The position numbers were made by a program, and so were the translations under genes. This document shows positions 25,224 through 34,483 of a DNA stretch of 64,000 bases, piece by piece. Where the stretch lies: positions 57,665 to 121,664 of the forward strand of contig NZ_JAEMHM010000019.1 in the NCBI RefSeq assembly GCF_016458275.1. Reading direction: 5' to 3'. Under the pieces are notes generated by a model. The model did not search any database. It had not been told where the DNA came from and saw only the letters and a list, made by a program, of their open reading frames with translations. The stretch comes from Geomesophilobacter sediminis (GTDB lineage Bacteria > Desulfobacterota > Desulfuromonadia > Geobacterales > Geobacteraceae). Each line of letters begins with the position of its first letter. Position 1 is the stretch's first letter.

Positions 25224-25487
25224 GTGGTAAAAGACGGTGATTACGTGGCGATTTTCAAATCGGTGCATCGGGTGATGGAGGCGGAGCGGCTTCTTAAGGA
25301 CAGGAAGCTTCCTATTCTCATGATTCCCGCTCCCCGGGCGATCGCATCGGATTGCGGACTGGGCCTCCGCTACGGCGAAGAGGTGCGCCGCGAGGTCGAG
25401 TCGGCGCTTTCCGAAGCGGGGCTGCTTCCCAAGGAGCTTTTTCGAAAGCAGGGTGAGGAATACCTGAAAATACAGGAGGAACCATGA
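25224..25487 (+). CDS. DUF3343 protein (putative Se/S carrier-like)
   Basis: 87 residues. GTG at 25224 with GGGAGGA upstream. YVAIFKSVHRVMEAERLLKD and IPAPRAIASDCGLGLRYGEE match the DUF3343 pattern, including one Cys in SDCGLGLRY that could carry sulfur or selenium. It overlaps yedF by four bases (ATGA), so the two are translationally coupled. The pairing with YedF, and with selenium genes in other genomes, supports a role in sulfur or selenium transfer; the reaction is not known. Confidence 0.82.
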   Translation: MVKDGDYVAIFKSVHRVMEAERLLKDRKLPILMIPAPRAIASDCGLGLRYGEEVRREVESALSEAGLLPKELFRKQGEEYLKIQEEP

Positions 25488-26062
25488 AAGATCTCGACGT
25501 GCGCGGGCAAGCCTGTCCGCTTCCGGTGGTGGCAGTGAAAAAGGCTTTGGATGAAGGCGGCCCCCTCCGGGTGCTGCTGGACGATGGCGCGCCGCGGGAA
25601 AATGTCCGCCGTTTTGCCGAAAACCGTGGGTTTAGCGTTGCCGAAGCGCCGTGCGAGGGAGGCTATGCCTTTACCATCACCGGCAGTGCAGCTGCCCCGG
25701 CGCCGACCGCGCCCGCCCCGTCCGGCAGGGGAACGGTCATGCTGATCGGCACCGACCGCCTCGGCGACGGCCCGGAAGAGCTGGGCCGGCTGCTGATGAA
25801 GAACTTCATTATGACCTTGGTCGAGACCTCCCAGCTTCCGGACCGGATGTACTTCGTGAATACCGGTGTGCTTTTGACGGCGGAGGGGTCCGAGGTGATC
25901 GAGGCGCTGACCGCGCTGGGAAACCGGGGGGTCGAGGTGGCTTCCTGCGGTATCTGCCTGGACTTCTTCCAAAAAAAGGATAAGCTCGCGGCCGGCATCG
26001 TGACCAACATGCTTACCATTGCCGAGAGCCTGGTGACGGCAGGGTCGGTGGTGCGGATCTAG
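25484..26062 (+). CDS. yedF: YedF sulfurtransferase-like selenium metabolism protein (TusA + DsrE domains)
   Basis: 192 residues with two domains. Residues 1-70 are TusA-like with the catalytic DVRGQACPLPVV (Cys of CPxP at residue 10). After a Pro/Ala linker (about 68-82) comes a DsrE/F-like domain: TVMLIGTDRLGDGPEELGRLL, DRMYFVNTGVLLTAEGSEV and VEVASCGICLDFF with a CGIC pair. YedF-type fusions are associated with selenium donation; coupling to DUF3343 supports this. No selD, selA or mnmH is in the window. Confidence 0.87.
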   Translation: MKDLDVRGQACPLPVVAVKKALDEGGPLRVLLDDGAPRENVRRFAENRGFSVAEAPCEGGYAFTITGSAAAPAPTAPAPSGRGTVMLIGTDRLGDGPEELGRLLMKNFIMTLVETSQLPDRMYFVNTGVLLTAEGSEVIEALTALGNRGVEVASCGICLDFFQKKDKLAAGIVTNMLTIAESLVTAGSVVRI

Positions 26063-26260
26063 GGGCGGAGGGTGGGAGGACCCCATCCTCACCCTGTCCC
26101 TCTCCTTGAAGGAGAGGGAACGCTCGAAGAAGGGGGAACGCTCGAAGGAGAGGGAACGCCGGGTTGAGGGAACGCAGTGCGCGGGAGCAACGGTTCGATT
26201 TCCAGTCGGTTTTTCCCCGGCCGCCGGCCCCCGATCCCAGACCCCCGCTCTTTTTTTCCC
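26063..26260. other. Intergenic region with repeat clutter
   Basis: Holds a 38-bp element (26081-26118) found again at 32661-32698, an imperfect local duplication (GGGAACGCTCGAAG at about 26116 and 26139), and a degenerate CCCCGAT heptamer run (26229-26249). No gene seen. Confidence 0.6.
26081..26118. repeat. 38-bp dispersed repeat, copy 1
   Basis: Identical over 38 bases to 32661-32698. It starts CCCCATCCTCACCCTGTCCC and ends in the inverted repeat CCCTCTCCTTGAAGGAGAGGG (stem CCTCTCCTT/AAGGAGAGG). Confidence 0.9.
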
Positions 26261-26290
26261 TTGACATTATCTGGCTTTTTCAACTAAAGT
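26261..26290 (+). promoter_or_regulatory. Sigma-70-type promoter for ffh
   Basis: TTGACA (26261-26266), 18-base spacer, TAAAGT (26285-26290), about 100 bases before the ffh start. Starts the translation-related block. Confidence 0.65.
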
Positions 26291-26391
26291 GACTCTCTTG
26301 CCGCGGGATATCCGTGCGCTTTTTCCGGCCCATTTGGGGCTTTGGCGCAAAATTCCGCGTAGATACAGGACTTTACCCCAACGGGTTTAAC

Positions 26392-27750
26392 ATGTTTGCA
26401 ACGCTACAAGACAAGCTCGATTCGGTATTCAAAAAGCTCCGCGGCCAGGGGGTGATGACCGAGGACAATATCAAGGAAGCCTTGCGCGAAGTGCGCCTGG
26501 CCCTCCTTGAGGCCGACGTCAACTTCAAGGTCGTCAAGGACTTTGTCGAAAAGGTCCGCAGCCGCTCGGTCGGTACCGAGGTGCTGCAGAGCCTGGCACC
26601 GGGCCAGCAGGTCATCAAGATCGTTCACGACGAGCTGGTGCTTCTCATGGGGGGCGGAGAGGACAACTCTCTCGACCTCGCCGCGAAGCCGCCGGTCTCG
26701 ATCATGATGGTGGGTCTGCAGGGGGCCGGTAAGACGACCTCGTGCGGCAAACTCGCCCGGTATCTGAAAAGCCAGCGGAGAAAGCCGCTGATGGTTCCCG
26801 CCGACGTCTACCGCCCGGCGGCAATCGAGCAGCTCAAGACTCTGGGGCGCCAGCTCTCCATCGAGGTCTTCGACTCCTCGTCGGACCAGAAGCCGGTCGA
26901 CATCTGCGCCAACGCGATCCGCTACGCGACGCTCAACGGTTTCGATACGGTCATCCTCGACACCGCCGGCCGCCACCAGATCGACGACTACCTCATGGAC
27001 GAGCTCGACGCGATCAAGCGCGCCGTCGAGCCGCGCGAGATCCTGTTCGTCGCCGACGCCATGACCGGCCAGGAGGCGGTGAACGTCGCCTCCGGCTTCA
27101 ACGACCGTCTCGACATTACCGGGGTGATCCTCACCAAGCTCGACGGTGACGCCAAAGGTGGTGCGGCCCTCTCCATCAAGGCGGTAACCGGCAAGCCGGT
27201 GAAATTCGTCGGTCTCGGCGAGAAACTCGACGCCCTCGACGTGTTCCACGCCGACCGACTGGTATCCCGGATCCTCGGGATGGGTGACGTCCTCACCCTG
27301 ATCGAGAAGGCTCAGGCCACCTTCGACACCAAGGAGGCCGAGCGGCTCCAGCAGAAGCTGAAGAAGAACCAGTTCGACCTGGAAGACTTCCGGGCCCAGC
27401 TGCAGCAGATCAAGAAGATGGGTTCCCTGGAGTCGATCCTCGGGATGATCCCCGGCGTCGGCAAGGCGATGAAGCAGATGCAGGGGGTGCAGCCCTCCGA
27501 GAAGGAACTGAAGCGGATCGAGGCGATCATCGACTCGATGACCCGCAAAGAGCGCGCCGACCACACCGTCATCAACGGCAGCCGGCGCCTGCGGATCGCC
27601 AAGGGGAGCGGGACCTCGGTCCAGGAAGTGAACCAGCTCCTCAAGCGTTTCAGCGAAGCGCAGAAGGTGGTGAAGCAGCTCCAGAAGCTCGGTCCCAAGG
27701 GGTTGATGAAGGGGATGAAGGGGATGGGGAAGGGATCGTTCCCGTTTTAA
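26392..27750 (+). CDS. ffh: Signal recognition particle protein Ffh
   Basis: 452 residues. Binds 4.5S RNA and signal sequences and docks with FtsY to target membrane proteins. N domain followed by the G domain with [18 protein letters not shown] (P loop, about residues 107-124), [16 protein letters not shown] and [14 protein letters not shown]; the methionine-rich M domain at the C-terminus includes [29 protein letters not shown] and ends [19 protein letters not shown] at 26392 is chosen because [13 protein letters not shown] is the family N-terminus. In E. coli the G1 region is GLQGAGKTT as here. First gene of a conserved ffh-rpsP-rimM-trmD-rplS order. Confidence 0.97.
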   Translation: MFATLQDKLDSVFKKLRGQGVMTEDNIKEALREVRLALLEADVNFKVVKDFVEKVRSRSVGTEVLQSLAPGQQVIKIVHDELVLLMGGGEDNSLDLAAKPPVSIMMVGLQGAGKTTSCGKLARYLKSQRRKPLMVPADVYRPAAIEQLKTLGRQLSIEVFDSSSDQKPVDICANAIRYATLNGFDTVILDTAGRHQIDDYLMDELDAIKRAVEPREILFVADAMTGQEAVNVASGFNDRLDITGVILTKLDGDAKGGAALSIKAVTGKPVKFVGLGEKLDALDVFHADRLVSRILGMGDVLTLIEKAQATFDTKEAERLQQKLKKNQFDLEDFRAQLQQIKKMGSLESILGMIPGVGKAMKQMQGVQPSEKELKRIEAIIDSMTRKERADHTVINGSRRLRIAKGSGTSVQEVNQLLKRFSEAQKVVKQLQKLGPKGLMKGMKGMGKGSFPF

Positions 27751-27845
27751 AAGATTTTCGCTTTAATGTGTTTGCATATCACGTACAATTAACTAAAAAC
27801 GAACTCAGTTACGGATCTTCGATCCGAGCATTCCAGGAGGAAGAA

Positions 27846-28112
27846 ATGGCAATAAAGATCAGACTTGCACGGGCCGGCGCTAAGAAAAAACCCTTCTACC
27901 AGGTAATTGTTGCGGACTGCCGCAGCCGCAGGGACGGACGTTTCATCGAGAACGTCGGGACCTACGACCCGAACAAAAACCCGGCCGAGTACAAACTCGA
28001 AGAAGGCAAGACCCTTGAGTGGCTTGGCAAGGGCGCTCAGCCGACCGACACCGTGAAGCAGATCCTCAAGAAGACCGGGATCTGGGACAAGTTCGTTTCC
28101 CCCGCCGCCTAA
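27846..28112 (+). CDS. rpsP: 30S ribosomal protein bS16
   Basis: 88 residues, the usual length. [40 protein letters not shown] and the C-terminal [18 protein letters not shown] are diagnostic. ATG at 27846 follows AGGAGG. A structural protein of the 30S subunit needed for assembly. It lies 95 bases after ffh and 50 before khpA. Confidence 0.98.
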   Translation: MAIKIRLARAGAKKKPFYQVIVADCRSRRDGRFIENVGTYDPNKNPAEYKLEEGKTLEWLGKGAQPTDTVKQILKKTGIWDKFVSPAA

Positions 28113-28162
28113 AAAGCGGCTTCCGGCCCGCCGGATATCCTGAACGAACAGAGGGCAGCGAC

Positions 28163-28393
28163 ATGAAAGAGCTTGTAGAAACCATCGCCAAAGCACTTGT
28201 AGATGATCCTACTCAGGTACGCTCTTCCGAAGAGATGGAAGAGGACACCACTGTCATCAAGCTCACAGTAGCCAAGGAGGATATGGGCCGGATCATCGGT
28301 AAGGAAGGGCGAACCGCCAAAGCGATCCGCACCCTGTTGAACGCCGTCTCTACCAAGGACAACAAGAAGGCGATCCTGAAGATCGTTGAGTGA
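28163..28393 (+). CDS. khpA: KH-domain RNA-binding protein KhpA (YlqC family)
   Basis: 76 residues. Single type II KH domain: the GxxG loop is GKEG (residues 46-49) inside GRIIGKEGRTAKAIRTLL. The start ATG at 28163 follows GAGGG. In other bacteria KhpA pairs with KhpB and binds many RNAs; its position between rpsP and rimM is conserved widely. The stop overlaps the rimM ATG (TGATG at 28391-28395). Confidence 0.92.
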   Translation: MKELVETIAKALVDDPTQVRSSEEMEEDTTVIKLTVAKEDMGRIIGKEGRTAKAIRTLLNAVSTKDNKKAILKIVE

Positions 28394-28911
28394 TGTCCGG
28401 TAGCAAGCAGGTACTGATCGGCAAGATCCAGGGCACCCATGGGATCAAAGGGCAGCTGAGCGTCATTCCCTTTGCGGGCGACGCCTCCAGCATCTCCAAG
28501 CTCGAAAACATCCTGGTGAAGGCGCCGAACGGTGCTTTGGAGAGCTTTCCCGTGCTCTCGGTCAGGGGTAGCGCCAAGAAGATCATTCTCGGCCTGAAAC
28601 CCTTTGACAACATCAACCAGGTGCTGCACCTGGTCGGGCGCGAGCTGTACGCGGAGCGAGAAATGCTCCCGGAACTCGAGCCTGACGAATACTACTGGAC
28701 GGACCTGATCGGGCTCCAGGTGGTGACCGAGACGGGCGAAGCCTTGGGCGAGCTCGTCGAAATCATCGAAACCGGGAGCAACGACGTCTACGTGGTACAG
28801 CGGGAGGGGCGCGAGGTACTGATTCCCGCGCTCGAAGATGTGGTCGTTTCGGTGGACCTCGGGAACAACCTGATGACCGTCGCGCTCCCCGAGGGGCTTC
28901 TGGAACCATGA
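28393..28911 (+). CDS. rimM: 16S rRNA processing protein RimM
   Basis: 172 residues. [20 protein letters not shown] is the RimM N-terminal barrel start; [28 protein letters not shown] and the C-terminal PRC-barrel ([20 protein letters not shown]) complete the family pattern. Assists 30S head assembly by binding uS19. ATG at 28393 overlaps the khpA stop; GTG at 28390 is an alternative. Overlaps trmD by four bases. Confidence 0.96.
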   Translation: MSGSKQVLIGKIQGTHGIKGQLSVIPFAGDASSISKLENILVKAPNGALESFPVLSVRGSAKKIILGLKPFDNINQVLHLVGRELYAEREMLPELEPDEYYWTDLIGLQVVTETGEALGELVEIIETGSNDVYVVQREGREVLIPALEDVVVSVDLGNNLMTVALPEGLLEP

Positions 28912-29633
28912 AATTCGACATTCTGACGCTGTTCCCGGCGATGTTCGAGGGGCCGTTGACCGAGAGCATCATCAAGCGCGCCATCGAGGCGGGCACGATC
29001 GAGATCGGCCTGCACAACATCCGCGACTGGGCGCTGGACAAGCACGCCACTGCCGACGATGCTCCCTATGGCGGCGGTGCCGGAATGGTGATGAAGGTCG
29101 AGCCGCTCGCCGCAGCCATCGAGGCGGTGAAGGAAAAGCGTCCTGCGTCCAGGGTGATCATGACCACCCCGTGCGGGCGCCCCTTCAACCACCAGGTGGC
29201 CCGTGAGCTTTCCACCGAGGAAGGGCTCATCATCGTCTGCGGGCGCTACGAAGGGGTGGACGAGCGGGTCCGCACCCTGTTCGTGGACGACGAGATCTCG
29301 CTGGGGGACTTCGTTCTCACCGGAGGCGAGCTCGCCGCCATGGTTATCGTCGATGCCGTCTCCCGTCTGGTCCCTGGAGTTTTGGGGCACAACGACTCGG
29401 CACTCTACGACTCTTTCGCCGACGGCCTCCTGGAATACCCCCAGTACACGAGACCGCCGGAATTCCGGGGACTGAAGGTCCCCGATGTGCTTCTTTCCGG
29501 CAATCACGCCGAGATCGCCAAGTGGCGCCGCAAGGAATCGATCCTGCGCACCATGGCCTCCCGCCCCGAACTCCTCGATCGGATCGAGTTGAGCAAGGCG
29601 GATAAAAAGCTGATCGGCGAGGCAGGCAAATGA
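28908..29633 (+). CDS. trmD: tRNA (guanine37-N1)-methyltransferase TrmD
   Basis: 241 residues. [44 protein letters not shown] and [24 protein letters not shown] form the trefoil-knot SAM-binding site of the SPOUT family TrmD. Methylates G37 of tRNAs reading CUN, CCN and CGG codons, preventing frameshifts. Overlaps rimM at its start (ATGA) and the next gene at its end. Confidence 0.97.
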   Translation: MKFDILTLFPAMFEGPLTESIIKRAIEAGTIEIGLHNIRDWALDKHATADDAPYGGGAGMVMKVEPLAAAIEAVKEKRPASRVIMTTPCGRPFNHQVARELSTEEGLIIVCGRYEGVDERVRTLFVDDEISLGDFVLTGGELAAMVIVDAVSRLVPGVLGHNDSALYDSFADGLLEYPQYTRPPEFRGLKVPDVLLSGNHAEIAKWRRKESILRTMASRPELLDRIELSKADKKLIGEAGK

Positions 29634-30196
29634 GCGGCGCCAACCTGAGCGTGGCGCTCATTCATTTTCCGGTGTACGACAAGCACCGCGACATCGTGGC
29701 AACCGCGGTCACCAACCTGGACGTTCACGATATCTCCCGCTCCTGCCGCACCTACGGCGTGGGCCGCTACTACATCGTCACCCCGGTGGTCGAGCAGCGA
29801 AAGCTGGTGGAGAAGATCCGGGAGCACTGGCTTTCCGGGTGGGGATCCACCTACAACCCCAAGCGCAAGATGGCGCTGGAGATCCTGCAGGTTGAGGACG
29901 GGCTTCCGGAGACGTTGGCGGACATCGAGCGGCGCACCGGGAAAAAGGCGAAGGTGGTCGTGACCGGCGCCTCGGGACGCGACAACAGCATCGGCTTCGA
30001 AGCCATGAAACAGATGCTGCGCGACCAGCCGGATCAGCCCTATCTGCTGCTTCTGGGGACCGGGTGGGGGCTTACCGAGCAGTTTTTTCGGGACGCCGAT
30101 TACGTCCTGGAACCCATTTCGGGCGGAAGCGATTATAATCACCTGTCGGTGCGTTCGGCGGCGGCGATCATGCTGGATCGGCTGCTGGGAAGGTAA
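29630..30196 (+). CDS. SPOUT-type RNA methyltransferase (COG4752 family)
   Basis: 188 residues. [27 protein letters not shown] and [18 protein letters not shown] are the characteristic N-terminal segments; [15 protein letters not shown] and [19 protein letters not shown] correspond to the knotted SAM-binding C-terminal part. It overlaps trmD by four bases, so a second SPOUT enzyme is coupled to TrmD. Its RNA target is not known to me. Confidence 0.83.
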   Translation: MSGANLSVALIHFPVYDKHRDIVATAVTNLDVHDISRSCRTYGVGRYYIVTPVVEQRKLVEKIREHWLSGWGSTYNPKRKMALEILQVEDGLPETLADIERRTGKKAKVVVTGASGRDNSIGFEAMKQMLRDQPDQPYLLLLGTGWGLTEQFFRDADYVLEPISGGSDYNHLSVRSAAAIMLDRLLGR

Positions 30197-30272
30197 AAGA
30201 GAGTTATACGTCGGCGCAGTGCCACATAAACATAAACTTGCAGGTTAGAAGTTCGGATAAGGGAGGAAGCAC

Positions 30273-30629
30273 ATGAACAAGATTGATGCAATTGAAATGG
30301 AGCAGATGAAGAAGAATATCCCGGCGTTTATTCCCGGTGACACCATCAAGGTGCAGGTGAAGATCGTCGAGGGCGACAAGATGCGTATCCAGGCTTTCCA
30401 GGGCGTCTGCCTGGGCCGCCAGGGCGGCGGGATCCGCGAGTCCTTCACCGTTCGCAAGATCTCCAACGGCGTCGGCGTCGAAAGGGTTTTCCCGCTGCAC
30501 TCGCCGTCCGTCGAGGCGATCGAGGTGGTGACCCGCGGCCAGGTCCGCCGTGCGAAGCTTTACTACCTGCGCAAGCTGCGCGGCAAGGCTTCCAGGATCA
30601 AAGAGCGCAAATACGTCGCCGGCCAGTAA
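30273..30629 (+). CDS. rplS: 50S ribosomal protein bL19
   Basis: 118 residues, normal length. [56 protein letters not shown] and the C-terminal [15 protein letters not shown] are diagnostic. Located at the 30S-50S interface. ATG at 30273 follows AAGGGAGGAA. Followed by a strong terminator at 30652. Confidence 0.98.
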   Translation: MNKIDAIEMEQMKKNIPAFIPGDTIKVQVKIVEGDKMRIQAFQGVCLGRQGGGIRESFTVRKISNGVGVERVFPLHSPSVEAIEVVTRGQVRRAKLYYLRKLRGKASRIKERKYVAGQ

Positions 30630-30651
30630 CTGGTCGCCCCAACGTAGTGAG

Positions 30652-30680
30652 AAAAGCCCCGATCATTCTGGTCGGGGCTT
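30652..30680 (+). terminator. Rho-independent terminator after rplS
   Basis: Stem AAAAGCCCCGA / TCGGGGCTTTT with loop TCATTCTGG region and a T-run; closes the ffh-rplS transcription unit. Confidence 0.92.
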
Positions 30681-30752
30681 TTTCTTTTGCGCTGGTCCGA
30701 TCTGATTGAACCGACTGAGTGGGCGGATCAGACCCCGGAGTGGTGTTTACAG

Positions 30753-30781
30753 TTGACTCACCCTCCGATTCCCAGTATCTA
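30753..30781 (+). promoter_or_regulatory. Sigma-70-type promoter for rnhB
   Basis: TTGACT (30753-30758), 17-base spacer, TATCTA (30776-30781). The -10 overlaps the ATG at 30781, which argues that translation starts further down. Confidence 0.6.
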
Positions 30782-30828
30782 TGTGGCTTGCTCCAGCAGC
30801 TACTTTCCCTCTGGGAGACACCCTTTAC

Positions 30829-31521
30829 ATGACCTCCGGGCTTTTCCCTGACGATACATCCCCCATCGACATGCTGGCCCATGAGGTCCAGGCGGCACGG
30901 CGCGGCTACCAGCGTATTGCCGGGGTGGACGAGGCCGGGCGCGGACCGCTCGCCGGTCCGGTCGTGGCGGCGGCCGTGATCCTTCCTCCTGGATTGATGC
31001 TGCCGGGGGTAAACGACTCGAAGCAGTTGACCGCGGAGCAGCGCGAAGTGCTGTTCGATGTCATCCACGCCGAAGCCGTCTCGGTTGGCGTCGGGATCGG
31101 GGACCATGACCTGATCGACAGCATCAACATCCTGCAGGCTACCCTTTCCGCCATGCGGGAGGCGGTGAGCAAGCTCGCACCTGCGCCGGATTTTCTCCTC
31201 ATCGACGGCATCTCCAGCGTTCCCCTGAACATCCCGCAGCGAACCGTCAAGCAGGGTGATGCCCTGAGTCTCTCCATTGCCGCGGCTTCCATCATCGCTA
31301 AAGTCACCCGGGACCGGATGATGGTCCAATACGACCTCCAGTATCCGGGGTACGGCTTTGCCAGCCACAAGGGATACGGTGCCGCTGCGCATCTGGCTGC
31401 CATCGCTGAACTCGGCCCTTGCCCCATTCACCGCAAAACCTTCAGCGGGGTAAAGGAGCATCTCCCCCCTGCGCCGGTTGGCGACGGGGGGCGGCCCACC
31501 AACGGTAGCTTCTCTTTCTGA
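30829..31521 (+). CDS. rnhB: Ribonuclease HII
   Basis: 230 residues from ATG 30829. [20 protein letters not shown] carries the first catalytic Asp and Glu; [21 protein letters not shown] (third acidic position), [26 protein letters not shown] segment (here [20 protein letters not shown]) and [15 protein letters not shown] follow the family order. Removes ribonucleotides from RNA-DNA hybrids. A longer form from ATG 30781 is unlikely since that codon lies in the -10 box. Another ATG at 30871 would leave a more compact N-terminus and cannot be excluded. Confidence 0.94.
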   Translation: MTSGLFPDDTSPIDMLAHEVQAARRGYQRIAGVDEAGRGPLAGPVVAAAVILPPGLMLPGVNDSKQLTAEQREVLFDVIHAEAVSVGVGIGDHDLIDSINILQATLSAMREAVSKLAPAPDFLLIDGISSVPLNIPQRTVKQGDALSLSIAAASIIAKVTRDRMMVQYDLQYPGYGFASHKGYGAAAHLAAIAELGPCPIHRKTFSGVKEHLPPAPVGDGGRPTNGSFSF

Positions 31522-31615
31522 ACCATTTCCCTGTCAGAGCAGATCGGGATTTTCCTTTAGTTGCTGCTAAACTGTTACTCTTTTCTGTGTCGTATCGGTA
31601 GAGGCATGGGGCGTC

Positions 31616-31993
31616 ATGGAAGATAAGAGCGGCAACAGTGACAAAGGCAAGGTCGGCGAGTCCATCGCCGCCACGTTCCTGAGGGGACAGGGCTTCACTA
31701 TTGTCGATAGAAACTACCGCTGTGTCTGCGGCGAGATCGACATCGTGGCAAGAGACGGGAGAACCATTGTCTTTGTCGAGGTGAAGTGCCGAAACAATAA
31801 GGCCTACGGTCCGCCGCAGCTCGCCGTGACCCCGTTCAAGCAGAGGCAGATATCTAAGGCGGCCCTGGTATGGCTGTCAAAGAAGAAGCTCTATGACGCT
31901 CCGGCCCGTTTCGATGTCGTGGCGATCGTGCTCCGTGAGCACGACGTCCCCGAGATCGAGCATATACGGGATGCCTTCGATCTGGCGTATTGA
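31616..31993 (+). CDS. YraN/UPF0102-family endonuclease-like protein
   Basis: 125 residues. KGKVGESIAATFLRGQGFTIVDRNYR and CGEIDIVARDGRTIVFVEVKCR are the UPF0102 hallmark, with the nuclease-like GEID-x-VA...FVEVK acidic/lysine pattern of the restriction endonuclease fold. Its placement after rnhB is conserved in many bacteria. Biological substrate is not established. Confidence 0.88.
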   Translation: MEDKSGNSDKGKVGESIAATFLRGQGFTIVDRNYRCVCGEIDIVARDGRTIVFVEVKCRNNKAYGPPQLAVTPFKQRQISKAALVWLSKKKLYDAPARFDVVAIVLREHDVPEIEHIRDAFDLAY

Positions 31994-32016
31994 GTTTAAT
32001 AGGGCAAGGTTTAAAG

Positions 32017-32111
32017 TCCCCCTTTGGAAAAGGGGGATTTAGGGGGATTTGGTTCTGAGGTTTTTGGCTGAAAGGCAAATCCCCCCAGCCCCCCTTTTTC
32101 AAAGGGGGGAG
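32017..32111. repeat. Large inverted-repeat element (about 95 bp)
   Basis: Left arm CCCCCTTTGGAAAAGGGGGA plus TTTAGGGGGATT; right arm AATCCCCCCAGCCCCCCTTT plus TTCAAAGGGGGG. Each arm is itself palindromic and the two arms are inverted around about 30 bases. The pattern of CCCCCTTT...AAAGGGGG hairpins resembles miniature inverted-repeat elements found in many genomes. Confidence 0.85.
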
Positions 32112-32146
32112 CTCAAGGTCAACTGACCCAAGGAGGTTTTTGAGGA

Positions 32147-32584
32147 ATGAACATCCTGAACATCATCTATCATCTGGCGGTCTCGCTCTGGGTGGGCGGG
32201 GCGGCGCTGTTCACCTTCGTGCTCACCCCCATTCTTTTCCGGTCGGAAAGCCGCGACACCGCGGCCCGCATCGTCGGGCTCTTCTTCCCCGGCTACTTCC
32301 GCTGGGGGGTGGTCTGCGGCGTGGTCGCCCTGGCCACCGTGTTCTTCCGCGGAGAGAAGTTCGGCCTGAACATCGGCATCCTGGCGATGATGCTTGCCTT
32401 CGTTTCCTTCCAGGCCTTCTACATCGAACCGAACGCGGCGATCCTCAAGCAGCAGATCGGCTCCTTCGAAAAGACCACCAAGGATCATCCCCTGCGCCAG
32501 CAGTTCTCCCGCCTGCACGCCTTCTCGGCGACCTGCAACCTTGCGGTCATCGCCGGAGGGGTGACGCTGGTGGTGCTGTTCTAG
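32147..32584 (+). CDS. DUF4149 (TMEM205-like) membrane protein
   Basis: 145 residues with four hydrophobic spans: IIYHLAVSLWVGGAALFTFV, YFRWGVVCGVVALATVFF, IGILAMMLAFVSFQAFYI and ATCNLAVIAGGVTLVVLF. The WVGGAALFTFVLTPILF and RLHAFSATCN motifs are those of DUF4149/TMEM205-type proteins. ATG at 32147 has AAGGAGG upstream. Function unknown. Confidence 0.82.
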   Translation: MNILNIIYHLAVSLWVGGAALFTFVLTPILFRSESRDTAARIVGLFFPGYFRWGVVCGVVALATVFFRGEKFGLNIGILAMMLAFVSFQAFYIEPNAAILKQQIGSFEKTTKDHPLRQQFSRLHAFSATCNLAVIAGGVTLVVLF

Positions 32585-32610
32585 CTTTAGGTTGCAGCGT
32601 GGCTTGCTCG

Positions 32611-32635
32611 GTAGGAGCGACATTCTTGTCGCGAT
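32611..32635 (+). repeat. REP-like palindromic element, family A variant
   Basis: GTAGGAGCGACATTCTTGTC then GCGAT; stem GCGAC/GTCGC. Pairs with the reverse-oriented copy at 19559-19583. Confidence 0.75.
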
Positions 32636-32660
32636 CCGGAGCCGGATATCCGGCGACTAA

Positions 32661-32698
32661 CCCCATCCTCACCCTGTCCCTCTCCTTGAAGGAGAGGG
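32661..32698. repeat. 38-bp dispersed repeat, copy 2
   Basis: Identical over 38 bases to 26081-26118; ends in the hairpin CCTCTCCTT/AAGGAGAGG. Confidence 0.9.
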
Positions 32699-32752
32699 GA
32701 CGTCCCGCCAGCCGTTTCGAGAGGTGAGTTGCTTCGCACGCCCCCGCCGTGG

Positions 32753-32781
32753 TTTACAAAGGCACGGCCGCTGTGCTAGAA
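32753..32781 (+). promoter_or_regulatory. Possible sigma-70-type promoter for the NAD synthetase pair
   Basis: TTTACA (32753-32758), 17-base spacer, CTAGAA (32776-32781), 26 bases before the nitrilase-like start. Confidence 0.45.
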
Positions 32782-32807
32782 AAGACAAAAAAGTTCCGGA
32801 GAAGTAC

Positions 32808-33659
32808 ATGGATTTTCTTGTTGCCCTCGCCCAGATAAAGCCGAAACTCGGCTGCCTGGATGACAACCTTGCCCTTGTCGAAGCGGCCGTAGAGAAAGGG
32901 ATCGATCAGGGTGCCGCCCTCATCGTCTTCCCTGAACTGGCGCTGACCGGCTATTTCCTCAAGGACCTCGTCCCCGATGTCGCCCTCCACGTTGAGGATC
33001 CCCGACTGACCAGACTGAAGGAGCTCTCCCGCCGCATCTCCATCGCGGTGGGATTGGTCGAGGTGACTTCCGACTACCGTTTCTTCAACAGCGCCCTCTA
33101 CCTGGAAAACGGCGAGATCCGCCACGTGCACCGCAAGGTCTACCTCCCCACCTACGGCCTTTTCGACGAGCAGCGCTACCTGGCCCGCGGCGAGCACTTC
33201 CGCGCCTTCGACTCCCGTTTCGGACGGATCGGCATCCTGATCTGCGAGGACATGTGGCATCTTTCCGCCTCCTACCTCCTGGCCATGGACGGCGCCACCA
33301 CGCTCCTTTGTCTCTCCTCCAGCCCGGGGCGCGGCATCAACGAAGGGGAAGGGCTCGGCTCGGCCAACGCCTGGCAGAAGCTCACCTCCACCACCGCCAT
33401 GTTCCTCAACTGCCGCGTCCTGTATTGCAACCGCGTGGGGTACGAGGACGGGATCAACTTCTGGGGCGGTTCCGAGCTGATCGGCCCGAACGGGGAGGTC
33501 ACCGCGCGGGGCGCCATTCTCGAGGAGGATTTCGTCATGGGCCGGGTGGACGAGGGGGCGTTGCGCCGGGAGCGGATTTTCTCCCCGATGATGCGCGACG
33601 AGAACCTCCACGTCACCTTTCGGGAGCTGAAGCGAATCGACCGGGAGAGAGGTAACTGA
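32808..33659 (+). CDS. Nitrilase-family amidohydrolase, probable glutaminase subunit of NAD synthetase
   Basis: 283 residues. Carbon-nitrogen hydrolase triad visible: Glu in [14 protein letters not shown], Lys in [17 protein letters not shown], Cys in [10 protein letters not shown]. The [14 protein letters not shown] segment is the one seen in the glutaminase domain of glutamine-dependent NAD synthetase. ATG at 32808 follows GGAGAAG. It overlaps nadE (TGATG), so two separate polypeptides probably form the ammonia-producing and synthetase parts that many bacteria encode as one chain. Confidence 0.86.
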   Translation: MDFLVALAQIKPKLGCLDDNLALVEAAVEKGIDQGAALIVFPELALTGYFLKDLVPDVALHVEDPRLTRLKELSRRISIAVGLVEVTSDYRFFNSALYLENGEIRHVHRKVYLPTYGLFDEQRYLARGEHFRAFDSRFGRIGILICEDMWHLSASYLLAMDGATTLLCLSSSPGRGINEGEGLGSANAWQKLTSTTAMFLNCRVLYCNRVGYEDGINFWGGSELIGPNGEVTARGAILEEDFVMGRVDEGALRRERIFSPMMRDENLHVTFRELKRIDRERGN

Positions 33660-34480
33660 TGGGCGTTCTCAACGTGAATACGGCGCTTCTGCGCAAGATC
33701 CTGGTCGGGTTCGTCCGGGACGAGGTGACCAAGGTCGGGGTGACCAAGGGGGTGCTCGGGCTTTCCGGCGGCATCGATTCCGCGCTGGTGGCGTTCATCG
33801 CCGCCGAGGCGCTCGGCCCGGAGAACGTCTACGCCTACACGATGCCCTACCGGACCAGCAATCCGGAGAGCGAGGCGCACGCAAAACTCGTGGCGGACCA
33901 GTTGGGGATCAACTATCAGGTCATCGAGATCACCCCGATGGTCGACGCTTACTTCAACCTTTTCCCCGATGCCAACAACATGCGGCGCGGCAACAAGATG
34001 GCCCGCGAGCGGATGACCATTTTGTACGACCACTCCGCCGAAGTGCGCGGCCTCGTGCTCGGGACCAGCAACAAGACCGAGCTTCTGCTCGGCTACGGCA
34101 CCCTGCACGGCGACATGGCGAGCGCGCTCAACCCGATCGGGGACATCTACAAGAGCCAGGTTTGGGAGCTGTCCGAAGCGATGGGGGTGCCCCGCGCGGT
34201 GATCGACAAGAAGCCGTCCGCCGACCTTTGGGCCGGCCAGACCGACGAGCAGGAGCTGGGCTTCACCTACCGCGATGCCGACGAACTGTTGTACCGGATG
34301 GTGGACCAGCGGATGAGCCGCGACGAGCTGATCGCCGAGGGGTTCGACCCGCATTTCATCGACGTCGTCCACACCAAGGTGCAGGGCTCCCATTTCAAGC
34401 GGCGCCTGCCCGTAATCGCCAAAGTCTCCCACCGCACCATCGACCGCGATTTCCGCTACTCGCGGGATTGGGGCAAATAA
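33659..34480 (+). CDS. nadE: NAD synthetase (synthetase domain only)
   Basis: 273 residues. [20 protein letters not shown] holds the PP-loop [41 protein letters not shown] and [20 protein letters not shown] are NadE signatures. Amidates nicotinic acid adenine dinucleotide to NAD+. No nitrilase domain is fused; the upstream overlapping gene encodes one. ATG at 33659 overlaps the upstream stop. Confidence 0.95.
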   Translation: MGVLNVNTALLRKILVGFVRDEVTKVGVTKGVLGLSGGIDSALVAFIAAEALGPENVYAYTMPYRTSNPESEAHAKLVADQLGINYQVIEITPMVDAYFNLFPDANNMRRGNKMARERMTILYDHSAEVRGLVLGTSNKTELLLGYGTLHGDMASALNPIGDIYKSQVWELSEAMGVPRAVIDKKPSADLWAGQTDEQELGFTYRDADELLYRMVDQRMSRDELIAEGFDPHFIDVVHTKVQGSHFKRRLPVIAKVSHRTIDRDFRYSRDWGK

Positions 34481-34483
34481 ACC

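Noticed and set aside
30781..30828. Longer RNase HII from ATG 30781
   Set aside because: That ATG overlaps the -10 box of a good promoter, so it cannot be within a transcript starting there.
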